Part shown: piece by piece, positions 24,743-35,621 of the stretch
Layout of the letters: every line of letters starts with the position of its first letter
Position numbering within the stretch: position 1 is the first letter of the stretch
Source of the DNA: Lepidodermella squamata
Lineage: Eukaryota; Gastrotricha
Reading direction: 5' to 3'
DNA length: 64,000 nucleotides
Assembly (NCBI GenBank): GCA_047495785.1
Contig: JBLDXI010000015.1
Coordinates: 3,906,001 to 3,970,000, forward strand
Position numbers and translations under genes: made by a program
Notes under the pieces: generated by a model
What the model saw: only the letters and a program-made list of their open reading frames with translations
Databases searched by the model: none
What the model was told of the DNA's origin: nothing

Positions 24743-26391
24743 GTTAATTTTATTGCAATAAAATTGCGGTCAAATCGGAAAGTTGCGGGTAGGAACAGCA
24801 GTTTAGTCCGAGCATAATTTGAAAAATAATATTAATTGTCAGGTAAGAACTATAATATAAAATTTGAAATGAATATAGGGCGAAATTCGTGTCCAGCAGC
24901 ACGTTAGCATGTGATGTTTTCGTCTGCGTCATTTTTCTCGCCGTGGGCGTTGATTCTACGAGGTGGAGAAAAGAGAGTGTTTAGAAGACGCGAGTGTCAG
25001 CCCGCAGCGAGAAGAGGCGCGAGGAAGCCGAGCCCTAAAACCTTGCTGCTGCCGCTGCTCCATCAGACACTTTTCAAGCTCGCTCTGTCATCATTTCTCT
25101 CCCTCGCTCACCTGTGTATGCGCCTGCGCGTAAAACTAAAATCAATAGTCATCACGTAAAACGCTATATTATAGTATGCAATGCTCGACTAGCAGCATCG
25201 TGATTAATAATAATAATAGCAAATATGGCGGCGCGCGTCTCGCCTTTCGTCGCTCTCGCTCTTTGTTCGCGCACCATTTCGCTTACCGATTTTTTCTACT
25301 CTCATTTGCTTGCTGCTGTATATTTCGTTGTTTTTGGGAAAACAACCGCACTTGGCAACGCGCGCGCATCGATCGCTACCAGCAAACAATTTACACACGA
25401 AAAAAACCAGCATATTGCTTTAACGATCTCCGGTGCGTTTTGTTTTTAGTCGCGGTCATACTTGTTTTTTAACGATTCAAGTGCCTAGCGCTTTAGCAAA
25501 CAATGCGCTGCCGCGGTTTCACTGCGGAGAACAAGTGGCTCTTCAATACAGGAAATTCCATTCACGGAAAGGAGATTAAATGAAGGCGTAGGCTCGGACA
25601 TAACATAGGTGACCGATGCCAACTTGATATCGAGAGTGGAATGTACAAATTTTGACTGCAAAAAGGACAAATGAATCATAGGCTTTGAAGATCATAAATT
25701 TCAGTCAGGCACTTATTTGCATTTTGAAATTCAACGGGGGTCAGGCTTGCACTATCAATCGATTGCGGTCTTGGATAAAGCTAATCAAGAAGTGTCAATT
25801 GACGGAAAGTCGTCTGCATTTTTTGTAATTAAGGAGCGTTTTATGAAAAAAACATCAACGCTCCGCTTCCTGAAGGCGCTGTTTTTTTATGCGCTCTGCA
25901 GGCTTAATGAGTATGTGAGCGGTATAATATCGAGTCGGAAGCATCGAAGCCCTGGATTGTGTCGCGAAATATTCATCCACGGCGTGTCTTTTACGCAAGA
26001 GAAATTCTCCACAAGACAAAGCGGCTAACGTGTCTTCTGTGATATTTGAGTTGGGTAAGGGTGTGGGATGAGTCATCAGCCACCGGTCCAACTTCGACAG
26101 CAATGCTATTGATTCGTTACACGCTCAACTTAATCCTCAGGCTCAAAATCTATAAAACATGAAATTCGACGATAATGGGCATGTTTTATTTTGCTAACCG
26201 GTCATTTTAAACTTCAGCCTAGAAGTTCTGCTTTCATAAATAAGAGACCTATATTTACATGGGTAAGGATATTGTCATATAATATTAATCAGGTGATGCG
26301 TGATGCTGTCAAACCGAAACGGTTGGGGTGCGTAAAATATCAAGAAATAATGTTCAAATTTAATCTCATAGAGTGCAGGCAGGTTCAGCCT
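24743..26391. other. spacer: promoter side of the NHR-Roc gene and 3' side of the GABA-B-like receptor
   Basis: No recognisable gene. Several short open frames on both strands (24911-25472 and 25485-26103) have no protein features and unbiased composition. Promoter and 5' UTR of the minus-strand NHR-Roc gene should lie just above 24743. Confidence 0.4.
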
Positions 26392-28875
26392 TCAGGCTGA
26401 CAGGCGTAGTTTCGGGAAAAGCAAGATGAGGCTCATTGTAGCCGAGTAGGCCAACTCGCCCATCGAAAACGCTAGGTTTTGAATGCACGGAACAACCGAA
26501 CTGCCAACAATCAGCATGATCAGAACAATAGCAATGAACAGAAAATCCGCGTTAACAACTGCAAGTTGGATGAGTTTGCACGTCAAGGCGTGTTCACTAG
26601 GAACTTGCCGCTTGCTAGCGTCATAAGCCAACGTACCAGCGTAGAACAACGCCAAACCGTGGATAACCAACATTGCGCCGATGAAGTATGTCATGTAATC
26701 CGATGAGCAGACTCGTATCGTTGTGTCAAAGTAGTTGTCGCTAACCTCGTCGAACTGAATCTCAGAAACTTGCAGATCAACAGCTGGGGAGTCCACGCCG
26801 TACCAAATAGCGAGAACTACGATGCAAGCTGCGAAAATGACCGCTATACCAGCAATGATGATGAAGTTGATTGTCTTGCGGCTGTGGTGGCATTCTGTAT
26901 CTTCAGCTGAGATTTTCGCCGGTGGAACAGGGCTTGAGCTCGTGACCACAAGGCCGCTCATACTTTCCGCAGGAGTCAGAATTTGTGCCCGCTTCATTGT
27001 CGGCGTATCAGGAGCTAAAACAGCTACCGATGACGCACTCACCGAACTTTTCCCGCTTAGTTTACTCTTACCAGTAGCCTTTGAGTTAACCGAACGCTTC
27101 GAAGAAGACGCCATGCCAGTTCCACTTTTGGCCTTCCGCGGGAAGTTCAGTAGCTTGGTATAGCAGAGCATATGCATTACAATAGTTCCATTTATCCCGC
27201 AGAGTCCAATCACTGATAGAGCAGGCCGCATGACGCATTCCGGTTTCGGGAAATAGTCACTTCCAACCGTTGCAGTCAAAGCAGAGGCGTTGAGAACCCA
27301 GCATGATACGATGAAGAAGCTTTTGTATTTGATTTCAAAGTACAGGTCAGGATCATTCCGCTTGCAAGCGATCAGGAGCAAGCCAAGTTGCCCTAAGGTG
27401 ATGATGAATGCTAAAGCGATCACGACTCCAACAGCCCCATCTCCACATTGAGTTAGACGTTTTTCAATTTCCGACAAATCCTTCGGCGGCTGCCCAGATT
27501 TCGTGAACCAGTTGATCTTGTTGTACTCGATGATTTTGAAGTTGGACAGGTTGAAGAAATTGGCTCCACTAGGCGCGATGAAGTTGAGCCGGAACAAAAT
27601 TCGAGGCCCAGTTGCGGCCATTTGCGACACGTAGACGTCCTCAGCGACTTCGCCTCGGATGTTAAACTTAACTGGGCCGATTCGAAGACCGTGAAACTCA
27701 GATTGCATTGCGCTGGAATTCGCAACCCTTTCAACAACTTGCGGATGTTTGTTGAAGTCTTTCAAAGTCATATTGTGATGATGCCTCAGCCTCGTCTCAG
27801 TTTTATTCAGAGCAACAACCGCAGCCATCATGGCGTCGTGGCAAACGTGGCGAAAGAAGTAGTCTGGAGCCTTCTCCCGTTCCTTTGACGTCTCGTTGAA
27901 CTTCGCCTCAAAGGTCCGATACGTGTATCCTAACGTGGTTGGTGTATCCATTTTCGGCTCAATCGCGTAGGTGAAATAGCCCGAGAAGAATGATATTTTG
28001 AACTGCTCGGCCACCATTTCTTTCGTACACATCGGGTCAGGCATCGTCAGACTGCTCAAATCCGCCGTAATTGCGCAGTACGAGATGTTTATGAAAACGT
28101 AATGAGGCGCCCTGATACCCAACATGTATGTATAACAGAACAGCTTCATGCAAAGAGCAAGGGATAGAATGTTCATCATGATGATCCGGGCGCCACTTTC
28201 TTTCAACGCCCTCACAGAGTCCATTGTTATGTCAAACTCTCGGGTGTAGTAGACAACTTTGATGTTGTTATCAGTTAGGACGGTGTACAATTTTTGAGCC
28301 GTCAAATAGACATTAGCATTTGTTGCATCTGTTATCAGCGCGACCTGTTTCCAACCTCCGAATTTCTGAGCGAGAGCCAAAGCGCCTGGCACAGTATTAT
28401 CCCCCAACATTTGGAGTGAATACAGTGATTGAAATATATTCTTCTTCGAGGCGATGAACGGCCCATGACATTGCTGGGAAAACGTTGTCAAATGAAGTTT
28501 ATGGATCGTATGGGCGGAGCTCTGGCAAGCAACTGTTGGTCCAACCATAACTGGCGACATGTAGGTGCCCTCTGGGATAGGCTTATTCTGGAACGCCATG
28601 ATTCCGGAGTTCGAGAGTTGTGAGCTAGCTGGGCCTTCGTTTTGGATGTCTGGTTCGATCTCGTAGTCGGGAAGAATGTCTCGCTGAGCATTCGCGTAGT
28701 CAACGACGAGCTGCATCGTCGTTGCGCAAGCTGGCAGAGTCGTCTGGCCCTTTGCGTCGAACGGAAGCAGGACCAACATTCGAAGCTTAGGCCTCTTCGC
28801 ATCTGTTGCATTCGGCTCAAATCCCGAAGCCGCAGTTGCGAGAAATGTAAGTATCAAGAATTGTTTTGTGTACAT
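26392..28875 (-). CDS. class C GPCR, GABA-B receptor-like (paralogue 1)
   Basis: Intronless, 827 aa from the ATG at 28875. I chose this start because a signal peptide follows (MYTKQFLILTFLATAASG); the frame is open further upstream. Residues about 30-470 form a Venus-flytrap ligand-binding domain of the GABA-B/ANF type: ACATTMQLVVDYAN, ILPDYEIE, a VALITDA-like strand and CTKEMVAEQFK. There is no cysteine-rich linker before the membrane part, which fits GABA-B rather than mGluR. Seven hydrophobic helices follow, with a Ser/Lys-rich loop between TM3 and TM4. Class C receptors couple ligand binding to G proteins at the plasma membrane; the ligand here is unknown. A second diverged copy lies at 58902-61127. 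Confidence 0.85.
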   Translation of the reverse strand: MYTKQFLILTFLATAASGFEPNATDAKRPKLRMLVLLPFDAKGQTTLPACATTMQLVVDYANAQRDILPDYEIEPDIQNEGPASSQLSNSGIMAFQNKPIPEGTYMSPVMVGPTVACQSSAHTIHKLHLTTFSQQCHGPFIASKKNIFQSLYSLQMLGDNTVPGALALAQKFGGWKQVALITDATNANVYLTAQKLYTVLTDNNIKVVYYTREFDITMDSVRALKESGARIIMMNILSLALCMKLFCYTYMLGIRAPHYVFINISYCAITADLSSLTMPDPMCTKEMVAEQFKISFFSGYFTYAIEPKMDTPTTLGYTYRTFEAKFNETSKEREKAPDYFFRHVCHDAMMAAVVALNKTETRLRHHHNMTLKDFNKHPQVVERVANSSAMQSEFHGLRIGPVKFNIRGEVAEDVYVSQMAATGPRILFRLNFIAPSGANFFNLSNFKIIEYNKINWFTKSGQPPKDLSEIEKRLTQCGDGAVGVVIALAFIITLGQLGLLLIACKRNDPDLYFEIKYKSFFIVSCWVLNASALTATVGSDYFPKPECVMRPALSVIGLCGINGTIVMHMLCYTKLLNFPRKAKSGTGMASSSKRSVNSKATGKSKLSGKSSVSASSVAVLAPDTPTMKRAQILTPAESMSGLVVTSSSPVPPAKISAEDTECHHSRKTINFIIIAGIAVIFAACIVVLAIWYGVDSPAVDLQVSEIQFDEVSDNYFDTTIRVCSSDYMTYFIGAMLVIHGLALFYAGTLAYDASKRQVPSEHALTCKLIQLAVVNADFLFIAIVLIMLIVGSSVVPCIQNLAFSMGELAYSATMSLILLFPKLRLSA

Positions 28876-29594
28876 ATGAAGTGGTTTGAAAATCAAAATG
28901 AAAATCTTGGAACTGCTGGTTCCAGTACAGCTCCGGGGGTATTTATGCAGCAAGTTTTTGCGGCTGATTAAATTCGAGTTAATAAAACAAATGCATTTTT
29001 TCAGGTTCAAAGACTTTTCAACATTGTAATCACAATTTTCCTTGATTAGTTAAGCTGGAGACATTATGTACAAAGATTAACGCATTTTAATGTGGGTGTA
29101 TTTCAATTTTTGGCTGGTTTTTCTTAGCAAACGCTCAATTAGCTGTAAGTAAACTGTCGGATGAACATGTTTACAGCATGAAACAGCTTCTTATAGTGTA
29201 CAAAGTGACTGTAAGAATGTCTGTTTATCAACACTAAAACTGATGACTTTGAAAACGAAGACTTTTTAGGGGGGGGGGGGGGGGGGAGTTTAATCGAGAT
29301 CATTCTCAGCTGGGTCGAGTCGATGCGTGGATCAAGGATGATTAAAAAAATTTGAAACGAACACGAGGGAACATGAATACTGGCTACGAATGTCCCCACT
29401 GTTCAATTTCTAATAGCTGTCCAATGAACAAGAAGAATTTCCCAGGGCATTTGAAATGCTTGAACCTTGTTCATTCCTTGATACATGCTGAATAAGGCTT
29501 TCCTGCTGGATGTCTGAAACTCGAAAGTAGAATCGCTTCACATTTTTTTTACTTCGATTGACAATATAAACGGTAACAATAATAAAAATTTGAA
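28876..29594. other. spacer with an 18-G tract
   Basis: Gene-free. Contains an uninterrupted run of 18 G at 29269-29286, followed by ordinary AT-rich DNA. Such a run can form a G-quadruplex between copies or pause polymerases, and its length is error-prone in assembly. Confidence 0.6.
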
Positions 29595-32500
29595 CTACCA
29601 AGCCGAGTCTAATTCGTCTTGTACCATAATTCTCCAGCCGACATTTTGGTGCCCATAAGACTGAAAAAGATTATAGCCTTAGGAATAATTTGAGTTTAAT
29701 GCATCAACTTACCATGTAGTACACATAGTCCGGTGTGTTATTATCCGGGGTCCAATTGACGACTCCGATTGTGCCTGGTGGATCGCAAACGACACTCAAA
29801 TTCTTCGCGAATTCCTTATACGTCGAGGCGTCAACCGAACGGTCAATGTAGCCAGGGGTTTCATGACACTTGTCCGTATAGACACATCGTTTACCAACTG
29901 TTATCAAAACGTTGCTAAAAGTTAATATTTAACAAAAAGATTTCTACCTGAAGTCTCGTCAGGGTATCCATTCACTAAACCAGCATAAACCGTGGTTCTG
30001 GCCCGTTGATCCTGGGTAAATTGCTCATATCCTCCAGTTGAATCGCTGGTGATGTAGAACGCATTCTCGCGACCAGTCGCCGTGAAGAAAAGATATTCGG
30101 AAAACCTTCGAACAATGATTTCTGGAGCTGGGAAGCCATTCACATAAAATATGAGATCAGCCGGTTGCCGGCCAGTGTAAGCAGAGTAGCCTCGTTTCCC
30201 TCCATTCGGCCCCAAAGTAACCACAAAAACCCAGTTTCGAACCGGAGAAAGATCCGGCCATGGCCTGATCATCGGTGCCGTTATACTTGTGGTTGTTGAA
30301 GTCGTTGAGGTCGTTGTCGAAGTCGTAGTGATTGGCTGGATAAAGCTGACTCCAGTGCACTGAGAGAAATCATTTGTTCCCTTGCCAAAATCAACCAAGA
30401 ATCCATTAGCAGATTCTTTAACATCCTCTATCGATTTTGTCGGGCGCTGAAAGATGAGTTCATCCAGATCTCGACGTAACGACCCTATCGCCCACACGAT
30501 GTTCTGAGCGACGCCTGGTTTGATCCTCCGATCTTCGAGTGGCTCCTGATGCTTGAACAAATAAAGTTTCCGGACAAATGAAACCTCGAAAGCAATCGAA
30601 TCGTCGGGCTGAGTTGAATTGGACCATCTAACTAGGTCAAGGTCATTTGAACCCGAGTCGACGCACAGGCCTTGCCGCCCGGATCCAGATTCCGTCGAGC
30701 ACTCAAATGGCCGGCCAATGACTACCAAATCTACAACTTTTACTCGATTTTCGACTTCGTCAAAGTAAGCAGCCCAAATGTCAGAGCCATTCAGATCAGA
30801 CTTCCAAGGGCTTCCACTCAAGCCAAATGCGACATATTCATTTGTTCCTAAAAATGAATTGAATTCCAAATTTCAGTTTTATAAGTGAGCTTACCAATAG
30901 AAAACAAGTAATGAATAAGAACATGACTGGAATTGAGGACTTTCCATCTAACTTCGAATCGGTCGTCAAAATGTTCGCAGCCATCCACCTTGAAAAAGAA
31001 ATAACAAATTGATGAGAATTGCGCAAAAGTGCATTACCGTAGCAATATTTTGAAGGTTCTCTTCTTTAGGAATCGCATCGCCTGAAGCTGTTTTAGTCTT
31101 CGCATCAGGACGGATGAACAATTGGGCCAAGCTCTGATCGTCAACTGGTGAGAATAAGGCCAAATACTTCGCGAGTCTCAACGAAGGACTCGACTTGGGT
31201 AGATGTACAAGGAGATTGGTTTTATTACTAAATTTTATCGGCTGCACTTTTTGATTGTTCACTGACTGATTGGTTGGTGTGAATTCGTTGTAAGGCAAAG
31301 GATAGCCGAACTGGCTTGGTACATCGCCGGTTCCTGTCCAGAAAAACGTCGGCCCAGTCTCGTTGGTTGTCCGGAAGGAGAATTTGTCGATTTTGAGAGT
31401 TCTAGAATTGACAGCCGTCACTAAACCAGTCACATTAGCACCGGATGGGCGGAACATTCCGAGGACAACTGACGATGGGGATCTGAAGCCCTTCGGGACC
31501 AAAACGCTGCCGAGATCGGTTTCAGTTAGCCGATTCCAAACTGAAAACCATCTCATATTCGCCGTTGTTATACCCTTCGGAAGTCGTAGAACAATGACGG
31601 AATCGTTGTAAGAATTTAGCATTGAATAACTACCAAACTCATTCGCAACCTGGATACAACCCTTGTGAGGCGACGGCATGTCCAAATCTTTCGAGGTTAG
31701 GAAATACGTCCCTGGTGCTAGACCATCGAATGTGAAACCAACAATCGCGAGGGTTGTCAACGAAGCTGCGAAAACTTTCCCGGTCGCTGGGGCTGTGATC
31801 AAATCTTGCTTTGCAGATCTTGGTACTGCAAGTGACCACGGGTCGTAGGTTGGTTTCGTCACCACAGGGTAATCGATCGACAGTTCTCCAATATAAATCC
31901 CGTAGTAAGGCTCTTCCAGCAAATCCGGGCCCATAGTCACTCGAAACTCGGTTGGGGAATTTGTTGGCAAGACAACTGAGACAGGATTCAATTCCGGTAA
32001 CTTAGGCTCGTGTGCGGTTTTCGTAACATTTTCTGTTGTGTTAGTTTCGGAAACTGTCCGGTTCTGGGTGAAAAATACGTCAACAACCGTGCTGTAAGTC
32101 AACGTAGTCAGATCGATAGTTCTATTTCGATCAGATGCAGTTACATTCATTATCATAATCGGAGTCGTTCCGTTTACAATTTTCAATTTCGTAGATTGAG
32201 TTGAAGTTGCGCTAGAACTGGACTGTTTCGTGCTTCGCGATGTTGTCGGTCTCGTCCTCACGGAAGTAGTAACTGTTGTCGAGCTAGTCGATGCTTGTGT
32301 CGGTCTCGTTCTTATCGAAGAGGTAGTGGTTATAGAAGCAGGAGGCGTTTTCGTTCTATTGGTAAGTTGAGGCACGCCTAAGCCTCGGCTCGGGTGGTAT
32401 TTCCCAGGCTTCTTCGACCCAACTTGATAGCTAGCAGTTGTCGTCGTTCGTTTGGTGAACTTACTGATCGGAGCGATCGACGAGCCAGGTGTCCTCAGCT

Positions 32501-34794
32501 TCGACGTTGTAGTAGTAGTGGCTGCGGAAGTTGAAGTAGTCGACGTCGAGCTAGTAGTGGAAGTCGTTGTCGTTGTTGTTGATGCCGTTGTAGTAGTAGT
32601 AGCTGTAGTCTCAGGCCTTGGTGTTGTAGTTGTAGTTAAGCTACTTCTCGATGTCTTAGCAAGAGTCGAAAATCGTGGTCCAGTAACTTTGAAGTATTCC
32701 CCAGGCCTGATTGGCCCCCACTCTCTTGAATCCAATTCACCTTGCGGCTCACTTGTGGTGGAAGCAAACACCTGAACTGGAACCGTTGTCGACCCTGCAG
32801 TTGTTTCAGTCCTAGTCGGAACAAATACGCGAGTCGTTGAAAGAGCCGTTGTCGACCGTGTGGTTATTGGCACTGTAGTCATCTCCAGTGGTAAACCAGT
32901 TGATGTTACCATCGCCGTTGAAGGGAGTAAGGAGGTGTCCAGACTTGTAACTACTTTCAGCTGCAGCATAAATCCTTTCCTCAGACCACCCTCGGTCGTA
33001 ACTCGCCGACCCGCCAGAGCGACCCAGCTAGCTTTCCTGCTATCAGGTGTGGTCGGCGTAGTTAATCCCAACTTCTTCGCGTAGTACTGGTGCCGCTTAG
33101 GTATGGTACTTTTCATCATAGGCCGCCGTGTTGTGCGCGGTAGGTCGACTTTCTTCGGTGTCGTTAGTAGTCGGGTGGGTTTAGCGGTTCTCGTCCTCAG
33201 TGTAGGCGGCGACCACGTGACTCCCGGCATTACCGACCCAGCTGCATCGGTCATGGTACACTCCCAGAAAGGCTCAGCCCAGAAGTCGACCGAAATGATT
33301 TCATTTACCAACTTGCGATGAACCAGCAAGTTATCAAGAGCCTCAGCATCGTCCCTATTAGCCAATGGACCAGCAGCCCAGACGACAGGTATGTGGCCAT
33401 GTTTTATCGGCCGATATCCATCATAAGCGAAACTGCCGTCGTCGACCAGCCAGCTGAAATGAGCGCTTACAATCCCGGATTGAACAAGGGTCCATCGAAC
33501 GGCTAGGGGTGAGTCGACCTCGCATGTCCCTTCGCCTTCTTTACACATTGTTTTAGCGGATATGTAGTAATGCCGCAGGGTGATGTTGTCGTCATTCGCT
33601 CGGGACAAAATGACTGGGGCAGATCCTACCATTTGAACCGTCTCAGTCGAACCACTCTGGCCAAATGCAAACCACCAACCAGGTTCTAGGTACATTTTTT
33701 AGGGATTTTCAAAAAACGAAGCTTTCATTTTACTCACCTAATTTCAGAGTATATCGAACCGCGATTGTTTGGTTATCAGGCTCGACTCGCCATCCTATTT
33801 CGAAGTCATCATTAAGTCTGAGGCAGTGATCAACATCTGTCGCTTCATCGTCTTCAAGGACTCGATGGGCGCTTGGTACATCGTCATGCGGCGGGTCGAA
33901 TACGTATGGCACTGTCGGAATATTTTCCCGCCTCGTCAGCGATGTGCCTTTGTTTAAATAAATTTTTTAAAAATTCGGAAAAAATTCAAAATATTTACAG
34001 GTCCAAAAACCAGCGTCTCCAAAGTCGATAACTATCGGATCTGTAAAAATTCGAAAAATGTCCTTAAAGCTGGGAAATAGGTCAAGGAGCTTACTGTGAA
34101 GTCGATTGGGTCCATGGTAGAGAGGTCCCCCTCGCCATCTTCCTGATGCCCATATTAAGGACTGGAATGTCCCTGGCCTAATGGGCGTGTCATTTGGGTT
34201 GACTGAAATAGTTAATTAAAAAATAAGAGCAATGCAATTTTTTTGAAAATTCCAGCTTAAAATTTACCTCCTAAAAGATGGCGCCTTAACCTCACGAAGA
34301 CTTCTCGGCCGCGCACCCGTGTTAAGCTGACTTCTAAATTGTCGCTTTTGTCCGGGCATACACCAAGACCAGCTGCGGTGCAGGTTGATTGAGTTTCTCG
34401 GATTTTATAGCTCGCAACTGATACTGTCATGCCGTTGTGAGTTATCATCGCCAGAACATCAGATCCAACCATGGCCATACTGTCGACTTCATCGTTAAGG
34501 CCGAGGGCGAAATAGTGATCGGCATCAAAGGACAAAGAGAATTCGAAAACGACGTAGGGCCCACTGCCTGAGTCATCTCGAGGCATGATCGCCCAGCCAA
34601 CCTCGAATTCATCTTTCAATTTTACGCATGATTGAATCTGAGCGAAAATATTTAAAAAAAATTAGTTGAGCTTATGAAATTATTAGACAAACCGGGTGAT
34701 TTTCTGGGTCCCAGGTCTCATCGCTGACAAGCCGGGCGATAGTTTCCGCGACGAAGAGAAGGAGGCTCGTGATCAGGCTTTTACTTATCCGCAT
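29595..34794 (-). CDS. secreted DOMON-DOMON-mucin-DM13-DM13-DOMON-cupredoxin protein (Skeletor/Knickkopf-like)
   Basis: Predicted 1574 aa from ten exons in phase: 34794-34693, 34637-34268, 34202-34095, 34040-33999, 33947-33738, 33685-31038, 30988-30895, 30847-29948, 29897-29713 and 29660-29595. Signal peptide (MRISKSLITSLLLFVAETIA), DOMON 1 (about 35-205), DOMON 2 (about 235-410), a long Thr/Ser-rich mucin-like stretch (about 430-800), two DM13 domains (about 906-1135; VIVLRLPKG, MRWFSVWN), DOMON 3 (about 1161-1345) and a cupredoxin-like C-terminal domain (VVTLGPNGGKRGYSAYTGR, final YGHQNVGW). DM13-DM13-DOMON-cupredoxin is the core of insect Skeletor and Knickkopf, extracellular proteins tied to matrix or chitin organisation. 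The two N-terminal DOMONs and mucin linker are additions. DOMON domains bind heme or sugars. Probable matrix or cuticle protein with a redox role; that function is inferred. Confidence 0.88.
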
Positions 34795-35621
34795 CGTTGT
34801 GTTTCGATATTGTTTGTTTCTCTTCAAAACAATGCGTCATTCATTACGCTCATGCACTGCCTAGGAAACACGAAACTTTTTGGTGATGACAGTTAGTGAC
34901 CGGTCAACAAAAAGTCACGCCAAAATTGGCAGGCAGCACAGGTGAGGTGAATGGCCATTACTCGACACTATAAACTGCGCCAAATATTTGCTCGCGCAAT
35001 GATATAAAAATCGCGCGCGCGTTTGGCACGTTTCGTTGGCTATCTTGCGAAAAAAGCATTTTATAGGCGCGTTTACAATGTTTGCGAATCACAACGCAGA
35101 AAAATGAACGAATTCACATGCTCACGATTCGCTAACAATTCGTTTAGCAAACATTTAAACTGATGAGAGTTATACATGACTGTGCTTTGAACACCCTGCG
35201 TAAAACATGACACTAAAAACAGCAATAAATGGTGGGAAATGACACGTTTCAGCATTCATCTACTTAATGAATAGCATCGAGGTACCATCACCTTGAATCA
35301 GCTTGCGACCATACGAGTTCGTATTTTAAATCCTTCTGGAGACATTTTTGAAATGTCCCTAATTTTGGTACAAATCATTTATAATTGACTCATAAACACC
35401 CTGAAAGCTTTTGCCGCGCTTTTGGAAAAAAATAGGACAACATCGCGGTATTTTTTGCCCTGGTTATTTGTTCAAACTTGTTTACGCCAATTTTCGCACC
35501 GTAAATTTTAAATTTCAATACATCTCAGAATTCCGAACACAGCAAGCATTTTAGGTTTATTTCCATACTCATTTAAAATCGATACAGCAAAGAGAAAACG
35601 AAGCGACGATGCCGGTTTATA
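34795..35621. other. spacer upstream of the DOMON/DM13 gene
   Basis: Gene-free. It should hold the promoter of the minus-strand DOMON/DM13 gene (start at 34794) and the 3' UTR end of the adjacent astacin-like gene. I see no defined element beyond AT-rich DNA and a GCGCGCGC stretch near 35010. Confidence 0.4.

Noticed and set aside
24911-25472. Several overlapping short frames upstream of the NHR-Roc gene
   Set aside because: They overlap on both strands, lack splice-linked neighbours and show no protein motif; more likely promoter DNA.
28876-29010. Longer N-terminus for the first GABA-B-like receptor
   Set aside because: The upstream 45 codons would bury the clear signal peptide that starts at 28875.
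32452-32775. Plus-strand open frame rich in Val (VVVVVAEVEVV)
   Set aside because: It is the antisense of the Thr/Ser-rich mucin region of the minus-strand DOMON/DM13 gene; the repeat codons keep the opposite frame open by chance.
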